This document shows, piece after piece, positions 17,195 to 27,802 of a stretch of 64,000 nt of DNA. Where the stretch lies: NCBI RefSeq assembly GCF_030908215.1, contig NZ_JAVFJK010000001.1:532607-596606 (forward strand), read 5' to 3'. Each line of letters begins with the position of its first letter. Positions within the stretch are counted from its first letter, which is position 1. The notes beneath the pieces are model-generated. The model worked only from the letters and a program-made list of their open reading frames with translations, made no database searches and was not told the DNA's origin. Position numbers and translations under genes: made by a program. The DNA comes from Sinomonas sp. ASV486. Its GTDB lineage: Bacteria > Actinomycetota > Actinomycetes > Actinomycetales > Micrococcaceae.

Positions 17195-17848
17195 ATGTCG
17201 GAACCGGCGGTGAACGACTCGGCTTCCGAGTCGCGCGTGACGGACCTGATCCGCAGTGCGATCGTCGCCGGCGAGTATGCGCCCAACCAGCGGCTCATCG
17301 AGGCGGACCTGAGCGCGGCGTTCTCGGCGAGCCGGGCCACGGTACGCACCGCCCTCCTCGAACTGGCGGGCGAGGGGCTAGTGGAGCGGCTCCCCAACAA
17401 GGGATCCCGCGTGCGGGCGATCTCCCTCGATGAGGCCATCGAGATCCTGGAGGTCCGCATCGGCGTGGAGGGCCTGTGCGCCGCGAAGGTCGCCGAGCAC
17501 CTCACCGACGAGGAGGCGGCGGGATTCGAGCGGCTGCGGGCGGACATGGTCGCATCCGTCGCGGAGGGCGACCTCGTCGAGTACTCGCGCCTCAACCGCC
17601 TGCTGGACGTCCGCGTCCGCGAGCTCAGCCGGCACGCCACGGCCGCGGATATCTTGGCCCGCCTGCACGCCCAGAGCGTCCGCCACCAGTTCAAGCTCTC
17701 CTCCCGCCCCTCGCGCGCCAAGGTGTCCGTGCTCGAGCACGCCGCCATCATCGACGCGATCCTGACCCGCGACCCCGAGGACGCCGAGCGGGCGGTGCGG
17801 AGCCACCTGCTCAACGTCATCGGGGCCCTGCGCGAGCTCGCGGTCTGA
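17195..17848 (+). CDS. GntR-family (FCD/FadR subfamily) transcriptional regulator
   Basis: 217 aa from ATG 17195, preferred over ATG 17171 because GGAAGTGAG stands before it. The N-terminal winged helix (DLIRSAIVAGEYAPNQRLIEADLSAAF, then SRATVRTALLELAGEGLVERLPNKGSRV) is typical GntR. The C-terminal FCD domain has the metal and ligand helices (EILEVRIGVEGLCAAKVAEHL; EHAAIIDAILTRDPEDAERAVRSHL). It would bind an organic-acid effector and release the operators at 16310, 17132 and 19304, switching on transporter and demethylase genes. Effector unknown. Confidence 0.9.
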   Translation: MSEPAVNDSASESRVTDLIRSAIVAGEYAPNQRLIEADLSAAFSASRATVRTALLELAGEGLVERLPNKGSRVRAISLDEAIEILEVRIGVEGLCAAKVAEHLTDEEAAGFERLRADMVASVAEGDLVEYSRLNRLLDVRVRELSRHATAADILARLHAQSVRHQFKLSSRPSRAKVSVLEHAAIIDAILTRDPEDAERAVRSHLLNVIGALRELAV

Positions 17849-17867
17849 GCCCGGCAGTGGGTGCGGG

Positions 17868-19322
<1,455 letters not shown>

Positions 19323-19432
19323 TTAGATGTCTTGACCGAGGGCTAGGGGCGTGGTTGTCTGGCAGAGACCCCACAGCGTGGCCTGACCCGCCGCGAGCCG
19401 TTTCGAACCTCGGCCGAAAGGAGGGGTCAACG

Positions 19433-20830
19433 ATGACCCCAGAATCTCCCGCAGCATCCGAATCGCTCGCGGACGCGATCGAGCGGGCCGGAGGCCCCGT
19501 CGAGCTCCTGCGGAACCAGGACTGGCCGGCCTTCACGTTCCCGGTTGCCCCGGAGTTCACCAACTGGCGCGACGAGCAACGCGCGTGGAACACCACGGTG
19601 GCGCTCATGGACCAGTCGCACCACATGACCCAGCTCTTCCTCGGGGGCGCCGACCTCCTGCCGCTGCTCGCGTCCATCTCGCCGAACACGTTCGCAGCCT
19701 TCCGCGCCGGCGTCGCGAAGCAGCTCATCGCCGTCAACCAGGACGGCTACCTCATCGGGGACGGCATCCTGTTCTACAACTCCGACATCGACGGCGACCC
19801 CGAGGGGCTCGTGCTGATCGGCCATCACCTGCTCATCGACTGGGTCCGCTTCAACGTCGAGAAGTCTGCCGCAGCAGGCCGGGACGTCCACCAGCGCCTC
19901 GAGGCGAACTCCCACATGCGGCAGGGGCCGCCCACGTTCTACCGCTACGAGCTCCAGGGCCCGCGGGCCAACGAGGTCATGGAGAAGGTCTTCGCAGGTC
20001 CGATCCCGGAGATCAAGTTCTTTCACATCGGCGACGTCGAGATCGCGGGCCGTCCCGTCAAGGCCCTCCGCCACGGCATGGCCGGGCAGCCCGGATTCGA
20101 GTTCTACGGGCCGTGGGAGGACCACGAGACCGTGCTCGACGCGCTCATGGAGGCCGGCGCGGAGTTCGACATCCGCCGCGTCGGGGCGAAGGCCTACTCG
20201 GCCTCGCCGCTCGAATCGGGCTGGGTGCCCACGCCGTTCCCGGCGATCTTCGACGAGGACTTCGCCGAGTACCGGCAGTGGCTGCCCGCGGCCCGGGCCG
20301 GCTCGATCGGCGGATCGCTCTACTCGACCGACGTCCATGACTACTACATGACCCCCTACGACATCGGCCTGGGCAGGTCGGTCCGGTTCGACCACGACTT
20401 CCACGGGCGTGCGGCCCTCGAGAAGCACGCGGAGAACCAGAACCGCCGCAAGGCCACGCTCATCTGGCATGCGGACGACGTCGCGGCCGTGGTGCGCTCG
20501 CAGATGGAGCCCGGAACGCCGGCCAAGTACCTCGACTTCCCGAAGGCCCGCTACGGGCTCTTCCAGATGGACGAGGTCCTCCGCGACAGCGCCCGCGTGG
20601 GCATCTCGACCGACGCCGGCTACGTCGCCTTCGACCAGCTCTACATGTCCCTGGCGACCCTCGATACAGACGTGCCCGACGGCACCGAAGTAGAGGTGGT
20701 CTGGGGTGAGGACCCGGTGTCCCGCAAGGCCTCGGTCGACACCGACCACCGCCAGGTGCGCATCCGCGCGACCGTGGCCCCCGCGCCGTACCACGAGTTC
20801 GCCCGCACCGTGTACCGCGCGGACTCCTGA
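19433..20830 (+). CDS. LigM/DesA-like tetrahydrofolate-dependent O-demethylase, paralogue 2 (divergent)
   Basis: 465 aa from ATG 19433, which has AAAGGAGG 8 nt upstream. It keeps the family blocks VELLRNQDWPAFTFPVAPEF, MDQSHHM, FYRYELQGPRANEVMEK, LRHGMAGQPGFEFYGPW and LESGWVPTPFPAIF but differs widely from paralogues 1 and 3, including at the first block (FTFP in place of YIYP). That suggests another methoxy or methylated substrate. Divergently transcribed from paralogue 1 and followed by a tandem-repeat leader and an aldehyde dehydrogenase gene. THF-dependent methyl transfer is inferred from the family. Confidence 0.82.
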   Translation: MTPESPAASESLADAIERAGGPVELLRNQDWPAFTFPVAPEFTNWRDEQRAWNTTVALMDQSHHMTQLFLGGADLLPLLASISPNTFAAFRAGVAKQLIAVNQDGYLIGDGILFYNSDIDGDPEGLVLIGHHLLIDWVRFNVEKSAAAGRDVHQRLEANSHMRQGPPTFYRYELQGPRANEVMEKVFAGPIPEIKFFHIGDVEIAGRPVKALRHGMAGQPGFEFYGPWEDHETVLDALMEAGAEFDIRRVGAKAYSASPLESGWVPTPFPAIFDEDFAEYRQWLPAARAGSIGGSLYSTDVHDYYMTPYDIGLGRSVRFDHDFHGRAALEKHAENQNRRKATLIWHADDVAAVVRSQMEPGTPAKYLDFPKARYGLFQMDEVLRDSARVGISTDAGYVAFDQLYMSLATLDTDVPDGTEVEVVWGEDPVSRKASVDTDHRQVRIRATVAPAPYHEFARTVYRADS

Positions 20831-20832
20831 CC

Positions 20833-20923
20833 TGATCTGCACCAGACCTGATCTGCAACTGACGTGATCTGCAACTGACGTGATCTGCAACTGACGTGAT
20901 CTGCAACTGACGTGATCTGCAAC
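20833..20923 (+). repeat. Tandem 16-bp repeat array before the aldehyde dehydrogenase gene
   Basis: Four perfect contiguous copies of TGATCTGCAACTGACG (20849-20912), flanked by a degenerate copy (20833-20848) and a partial one (20913-20923). The array ends about 20 bp before the ATG, right at the GGAAAGGAG ribosome site, and fills the whole gap after demethylase paralogue 2. Period 16 bp, no spacers. Confidence 0.9.
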
Positions 20924-20942
20924 GGAAAGGAGAGCAGGAGCC

Positions 20943-22436
20943 ATGACCGAGACGCTCAACACGTCCGCGCCGGTGACCACCGGGCTGTACATCGGGGGAG
21001 CCGAGCGGCGGGCCGCCGAGACCCTCGAGGTCCTCGATCCGGGCAAGCCGGGCGTCGTCGTCGGACACGCCGCCGCGGCCAGCGCCGGTGACGTCGACGA
21101 CGCGATTGCGGCCGCCAAGGCCGCCTACCCCGCGTGGAGCGCCCTGAGCCCGCGGGAGCGTGCCGAGCAGATGCAGGCCGCACTCGCGGGGATCGCCGAG
21201 GCGCGCGACGAGGACGCCGCGATCCTCTCGCAGGAGAACGGCAAGATCCGCATCGAGGCCTGGGTCGACTCCCTCGTCTTCGAGATCCGTTGGAACCTCG
21301 CCCTCGCGCTCGCCGACGAAGTCGATGCCGCCAAGGTCCTCGGACCGGCGCCCGGCATCCCGGTCACGACGACGGTGGCCTACCAGCCCCTCGGGGTCGT
21401 GACCGTGATCGTGCCGTTCAACTGGCCGATCGCGATCCTCGGCGCTTCCCTCCCGCACGCGCTCCTCGCGGGCAACACCGCGATCGTGAAGCCGCCGCCC
21501 ACCACGCCGCTCGCCACGACCCGCGTGGTCCAGCGCATCGCGGAGAAGCTTCCGCCGGGCGTCCTGAACGTGGTCACGGGCAAGGACGCGGACATGGCCG
21601 CGCTCATCACGAGCCCGGACATCGCGAAGGTCTGCTTCACGGGCAGCGTCGCGGGCGGGAAGCGCATCATGCAGATGGCCTCCTCCTCGCTCACGCGCGT
21701 CACCCTCGAGCTCGGCGGCAACGATCCCGCCGTCATCCTCGAGGACGCGACGCTCGACGACGTTGAGCTCGACCGCCTCTACGCGGCGGTCTTCGACACG
21801 ACCGGCCAGATCTGCATGAACGCCAAGCGGATCTACGTGCACCGCTCGCGTCTGGACGACGTTGTCGCGGGGCTCTCGGCGCGGCTCGACAGGGCGGTCA
21901 TCGGGTACGGGCTGGACGAGGGCACCACGATGGGGCCCCTGCACTCGCCCGTGCAGAAGGCATTCGTCGCGGAGCTCATCGAGGAGGCCAAGGCCTCCGG
22001 GGCCGAGGTCCGCGAGTTCGGCACTCTGCCGGCCAGCCCGGAACTGCAGGGCGGCAACTTCCTGCGCCCCGCGATCGTGATCGACCCCGACCCGTCGCTG
22101 CGCGTCGTGACGCACGAGCAGTTCGGACCCGTCATCCCGGTGATCCCGTTCGACACCGAGGAGGACGCCGTGGCGGCTGCGAACGACACGTGGGCGGGCC
22201 TGTGCGGCTCGGTCTGGTCGTCCGATCCCGAGCACGCCAACAGGGTCGGCGGCCAGCTCGAGTGCGGGTACGTCTGGGTCAACGACCACGGCGCCACCCG
22301 GCTCGACCTGCGGGCCCCGTTCGGCGGCATGAAGCAGTCCGGCTTCGGCCGCGAACAGGGCATCGAGGGTGTCAGGGCCTTTCAGGACACGCGGTCGATC
22401 GCCCACCTCGATCCGGACGCCCTCGCGGCCGGCTGA
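20943..22436 (+). CDS. Aldehyde dehydrogenase (NAD(P)-dependent)
   Basis: 497 aa ALDH superfamily enzyme. Motifs: VTVIVPFNWPIAILG (N of the oxyanion hole), NTAIVKPPPTTPL, FTGSVAGGKRIM, the catalytic Glu in LELGGNDPAVIL near residue 258, the catalytic Cys in FDTTGQICMNAKRIY near 292, and EQFGPVIPVIPF near 388. It oxidises an aldehyde to its acid. Context beside O-demethylases suggests an aromatic aldehyde such as vanillin or syringaldehyde, or else formaldehyde-derived chemistry; the sequence alone does not decide. AGGAG-type ribosome site lies just after a 16-bp tandem repeat. Confidence 0.9.
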   Translation: MTETLNTSAPVTTGLYIGGAERRAAETLEVLDPGKPGVVVGHAAAASAGDVDDAIAAAKAAYPAWSALSPRERAEQMQAALAGIAEARDEDAAILSQENGKIRIEAWVDSLVFEIRWNLALALADEVDAAKVLGPAPGIPVTTTVAYQPLGVVTVIVPFNWPIAILGASLPHALLAGNTAIVKPPPTTPLATTRVVQRIAEKLPPGVLNVVTGKDADMAALITSPDIAKVCFTGSVAGGKRIMQMASSSLTRVTLELGGNDPAVILEDATLDDVELDRLYAAVFDTTGQICMNAKRIYVHRSRLDDVVAGLSARLDRAVIGYGLDEGTTMGPLHSPVQKAFVAELIEEAKASGAEVREFGTLPASPELQGGNFLRPAIVIDPDPSLRVVTHEQFGPVIPVIPFDTEEDAVAAANDTWAGLCGSVWSSDPEHANRVGGQLECGYVWVNDHGATRLDLRAPFGGMKQSGFGREQGIEGVRAFQDTRSIAHLDPDALAAG

Positions 22437-22468
22437 TCCCCCGGGTAGCCTCCCCACGGCGCGTCCAT

Positions 22469-22565
22469 CTGACGTCACCTTCTGAGTGTCATCTCCTGAA
22501 GGTCATCATCTGAGAGTCAGCTCCTTGGAAGTCACTAGACGTGACTCTCAGGAGCTGACTCTCAG
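22469..22565. terminator. CTGAnnGTCA repeats ending in a 16-bp perfect hairpin
   Basis: Four CTGAnnGTCA units spaced 13-14 bp apart run into a perfect inverted repeat, CTGAGAGTCAGCTCCT (22510-22525) with its complement at 22550-22565. The 24-nt loop holds a smaller AGTCAC/GTGACT hairpin. It follows the aldehyde dehydrogenase stop and precedes the MetF gene. No U-run is present, so termination would rely on the hairpin alone. Confidence 0.65.
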
Positions 22566-22714
22566 GCGTTCGGGGCGGGGTTCAGCATCGGTGCCTGGAG
22601 AGGCCTCGATGCCCGGAGAGCCGTTGGGGCAAAATACCTATAGACATTCCCTATCTACATAGTTACATTCGGAGAAGGACGCACCGTGGCGCCCGAGAAC
22701 AGGAGTGACGGACC

Positions 22715-23602
22715 GTGGCCAGAACCGCAACCGTGCAGAACCGCCGGGCATCGCTCGAACTCATCGACGACTTCTCCCTGGAGATGACCGGCAAGGACAT
22801 CCCCGGCCTCGTCGAGGCGAAGGACCACATCCCGTCCGGGACCAGGATCAACGTCACGTTCCTCGGCAACGAGGACCTCGAGATGCGGGTCGCGGCCGCG
22901 AAGGCTGTCCGCGACCACGGCTTCATCCCCGTCCCGCACATCTCGGCGCGCAGGCTCAAGTCGACGGCGCACCTCGAGGAATTCCTCGGCCGGCTGCAGG
23001 AGGTCGGCGCCACAGAGCACGTCTTCACCGTGGGCGGCGATCCCGCCGATCCAGAGGGTCCCTACGAAGACTCCCTGGCCGTCATCAGCAGCGGCCTCCT
23101 GCAGAAGTACGGCGTCCGCGAGGTCGGCGTCGGGGGATACCCCGAGGGCCATCCGGACATCGGCACGGACGTTCTCTCGCGCGCTCTCGATGAGAAGGTC
23201 GCGGCGCTCAAGGAGCAAGGGCTGGGAGCCGTGATCCTCACCCAGTTCGCCTTCGACACCGAGCCTGTCGCGGCGTGGATCGCGGGGGTGCGGTCCAGTG
23301 GCATCGAAGCAGCGGTCCGGGTCGGCGTGCCAGGGCCAGCGGGCATCAGGCGCCTTCTCGGCTTCGCGCGGCGCTTCGGCGTGGGCGCGAATGCGATGAT
23401 CGTCAAGAAGTACGGGTTCTCCCTCACCAACCTGATCGGCGAGGCGGGCCCCGAGCACTTCGTCGACGATCTCGCCGGGGCACTGACAGACACATGGCCT
23501 GGCCCCGGCATCCCGGGACGGGTGGGGCTGCACTTCTACACGTTCGGGGGACTGAAGGCGACCGCAGACTGGGCGAACAAGTTCATCGCCGAGAGGAGCT
23601 GA
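22715..23602 (+). CDS. metF: Methylenetetrahydrofolate reductase (MetF-like)
   Basis: 295 aa TIM-barrel flavoprotein. Family signatures: EMTGKDIPGL at the start, PHISARRL near residue 74, VFTVGGDP near 107 (FAD site), GVGGYPEGHPD near 146, LTQFAFDTEP near 178 and LHFYTFGGL near 278. MetF interconverts 5-methyl- and 5,10-methylene-tetrahydrofolate. Next to LigM-like genes it would run in the oxidative direction, clearing methyl-THF produced by demethylation, as in the Sphingobium vanillate/syringate system. GTG start with AGGAG 8 nt upstream. First gene of a metF-purU-demethylase run. Confidence 0.9.
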   Translation: MARTATVQNRRASLELIDDFSLEMTGKDIPGLVEAKDHIPSGTRINVTFLGNEDLEMRVAAAKAVRDHGFIPVPHISARRLKSTAHLEEFLGRLQEVGATEHVFTVGGDPADPEGPYEDSLAVISSGLLQKYGVREVGVGGYPEGHPDIGTDVLSRALDEKVAALKEQGLGAVILTQFAFDTEPVAAWIAGVRSSGIEAAVRVGVPGPAGIRRLLGFARRFGVGANAMIVKKYGFSLTNLIGEAGPEHFVDDLAGALTDTWPGPGIPGRVGLHFYTFGGLKATADWANKFIAERS

Positions 23603-23611
23603 GCTGCGGTC

Positions 23612-25938
<2,327 letters not shown>

Positions 25939-26007
25939 CCCGTCCGGCCGGCGTGGGAGACCGTGAGGCCGCCCGCGCCGGTCCGATACGTCCATGGAGG
26001 TGGCCCT

Positions 26008-26625
26008 GTGAGCCTGAGATTCGCGCTGCTCGCCCTGCTGAGGGTCGGTCCGCTCTCGGGGTACGACCTGCAGAAGCAGTTCGCGGTGTCCGTCGGGCAC
26101 GTGTGGCACGCGCCCGACTCACAGATCTATCCCGAGCTGCGCAAGATGGAGGCCGAGGGCCTCATCGAGGGCGAGGAACGGCCCCGGGGCGAGCGTGGCA
26201 CCCGCAAGGTGTACCACGTGACCGATGCCGGCGAGCGAGCCTTCCTCGACTGGATGCGCACCCCGCTCGAGTACGCGCGCGTCCGCGACCCCGCGCACCT
26301 TCGCGCAGCCTATCTCGAGGCCACGACGCCCGCGGCAGCACGCGAGTTCTTCCGGGCCCACATCTCCGAGTGGGAGGGAGAACTCGCCCAGTGGGAGGGG
26401 GAGCTCGCGCGGATCGCCGCCGTCTCCAACCCGATGCTCGCCCTGCGGCTCGCGGTCACGCCGCCCGAGGACCGCGAGCGCACGATCGCCTTCAAGCGGT
26501 TCACGTACGAGGGCCTCGTGGAACGCGCGCAGGGCGAGATCGCCTGGGCTCAGAGGGGACTGGCGCTCGTCGACGCCCTCGCCGAGGACGGCGCCTGGTC
26601 ATCGGCCGCGGAGCTCGGGGCGTAG
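26008..26625 (+). CDS. PadR-family transcriptional regulator
   Basis: 205 aa from GTG 26008 with GGAGGTG upstream. N-terminal PadR winged helix: LRFALLALLRVGPLSGYDLQ, SQIYPELRKMEAEGLIEGE and RKVYHVTDAGERAFLDWM. The C-terminal half is a long helical dimerisation domain with a WEGELAQWEGELARI coiled coil (AphA/Vir subfamily layout). Family members often repress phenolic-acid stress or degradation genes. It lies 69 bp after demethylase paralogue 3, pointing to a role in the same pathway; its operator is not evident. Confidence 0.88.
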   Translation: MSLRFALLALLRVGPLSGYDLQKQFAVSVGHVWHAPDSQIYPELRKMEAEGLIEGEERPRGERGTRKVYHVTDAGERAFLDWMRTPLEYARVRDPAHLRAAYLEATTPAAAREFFRAHISEWEGELAQWEGELARIAAVSNPMLALRLAVTPPEDRERTIAFKRFTYEGLVERAQGEIAWAQRGLALVDALAEDGAWSSAAELGA

Positions 26626-26754
26626 GACGGCGCACGGCCGCCGCTTGCTGGGGCAGTCGCCGTGCGCTCGCGAAGGGCGCCACTGGCTCGCGTATCGCGC
26701 CACTGGCCGGCTCGCGGCGCGGCCCGGGAACACGAAGTCATGCCCACAAAGGTC

Positions 26755-26784
26755 TTGACGTGCGGCCATCCTAGTTAATAAAAT
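26755..26784 (+). promoter_or_regulatory. Promoter upstream of the peptidase gene
   Basis: TTGACG (26755-26760) and TAAAAT (26779-26784) with 18-bp spacing, in a rare AT-rich patch of this GC-rich window. It would drive the peptidase and membrane hydrolase pair. Upstream, 26626-26754 holds nothing I can name. Confidence 0.55.
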
Positions 26785-27018
26785 CGAGTTACAAATTAAT
26801 CCGGTCGGTCCGAGATCCCCAGCACTCGGGCCGACGCCCGTCAGCAGGGCGCCCCGTCCGCCACCCGGCGGGCGGGGCACCCCGCCGACCCGGCGCCGTC
26901 GTCCGCGCCAGAACCCGCTCGCGCCGGAACGCTCCAGCGCCAGAGCCCGAGGCCATGCCCACGACAGCTGGGGTTCCATTCCCCCGGCGGCCACGCCACT
27001 TCCTGGAAGTCCTCGGAC
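26785..27018 (+). other. Long GC-rich 5' leader of the peptidase operon
   Basis: About 220 nt separate the promoter from the peptidase ATG with no convincing reading frame in step. It includes a GC-rich hairpin-prone stretch near 26862-26900 (CCCGGCGGGCGGGG against CCCCGCCGACCCGG). No known riboswitch motif recognised. Confidence 0.35.
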
Positions 27019-27798
27019 ATGACCACTCAAGCAGATTCCCGCGCAGCCCACGCCTACGGCTGGGTACCGGACGTCCCCGACCAGCGCGATTTCCTCTACG
27101 CCGCCCCGCATACGGTGCTCGCCTCGCTCCCACCCTCCGTGGACCTCACCGCGGAGTGTCCGCCGGTCTACGATCAGGGCCAGCTCGGCTCCTGCACGGC
27201 CAACGCGATCGGCGGGGCCCTCGAGTTCGATGCAGGCAAGCAGGGCATCGCCGGCTACACGACGCCCTCGAGGCTCTTCATCTACTACAACGAGCGCACC
27301 ATGGAGCACACCGTGGCGAGCGATTCCGGGGCGCAGATCCGCGACGGTGTGAAGTCCGTCGGCACGCAGGGCGCATGCGCCGAGACGGAGTGGCCGTATG
27401 TCATCGGCGAGTTCGCGGCCCAGCCGCCGGCCCAGTGCTACATCGACGCGAAGCTGCACCGTGCGATCGCCTACCAGCGCGTGGCCCGGATCCTGACCCA
27501 GATGCAGGGCTGCCTCGCCGCCGGCTACCCGTTCGTGCTGGGCATCACGGTGTACGAGTCGTTCGAGAGCCCGGCGGTGGCCCAGACCGGCGTGGTGCCG
27601 ATGCCCGGGCCGTCAGAACAGGTGCTCGGCGGCCACGCCGTCCTTGCGGTCGGCTACGACAACGCGGCCCAGACGTTCCGCGTCCGCAACTCGTGGGGAT
27701 CCGGCTGGGGCCAGGGCGGATACTTCACCCTCCCGTACCAGTACCTCCTCTCCTCGGGCCTCTCGAGCGACTTCTGGACCATCCGGACGCTGGCCTGA
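27019..27798 (+). CDS. Papain-like C1-family cysteine peptidase
   Basis: 259 aa with no signal peptide. The papain triad is visible: oxyanion Gln and catalytic Cys in YDQGQLGSCTANAIGGAL (Cys near residue 59), His in LGGHAVLAVGYDN near 209, and Asn in VRNSWGSGWGQGGYF near 225. The N-terminal YGWVPDVPDQRDFLYA is the usual start of this bacterial C1 group. Cytoplasmic as it stands. Only 4 bp separate it from the following large membrane protein, so the two are one operon. Biological role unknown. Confidence 0.9.
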   Translation: MTTQADSRAAHAYGWVPDVPDQRDFLYAAPHTVLASLPPSVDLTAECPPVYDQGQLGSCTANAIGGALEFDAGKQGIAGYTTPSRLFIYYNERTMEHTVASDSGAQIRDGVKSVGTQGACAETEWPYVIGEFAAQPPAQCYIDAKLHRAIAYQRVARILTQMQGCLAAGYPFVLGITVYESFESPAVAQTGVVPMPGPSEQVLGGHAVLAVGYDNAAQTFRVRNSWGSGWGQGGYFTLPYQYLLSSGLSSDFWTIRTLA

Positions 27799-27802
27799 GG
27801 CC

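Noticed and set aside
20833..20923. Possible CRISPR-like array
   Set aside because: The 16-bp units are contiguous with no unique spacers, there are no cas genes, and the array sits in a gene leader.
26862..26900. Terminator or riboswitch in the peptidase leader
   Set aside because: The GC-rich pairing is imperfect and such stretches are common by chance at this GC content; no known motif recognised.
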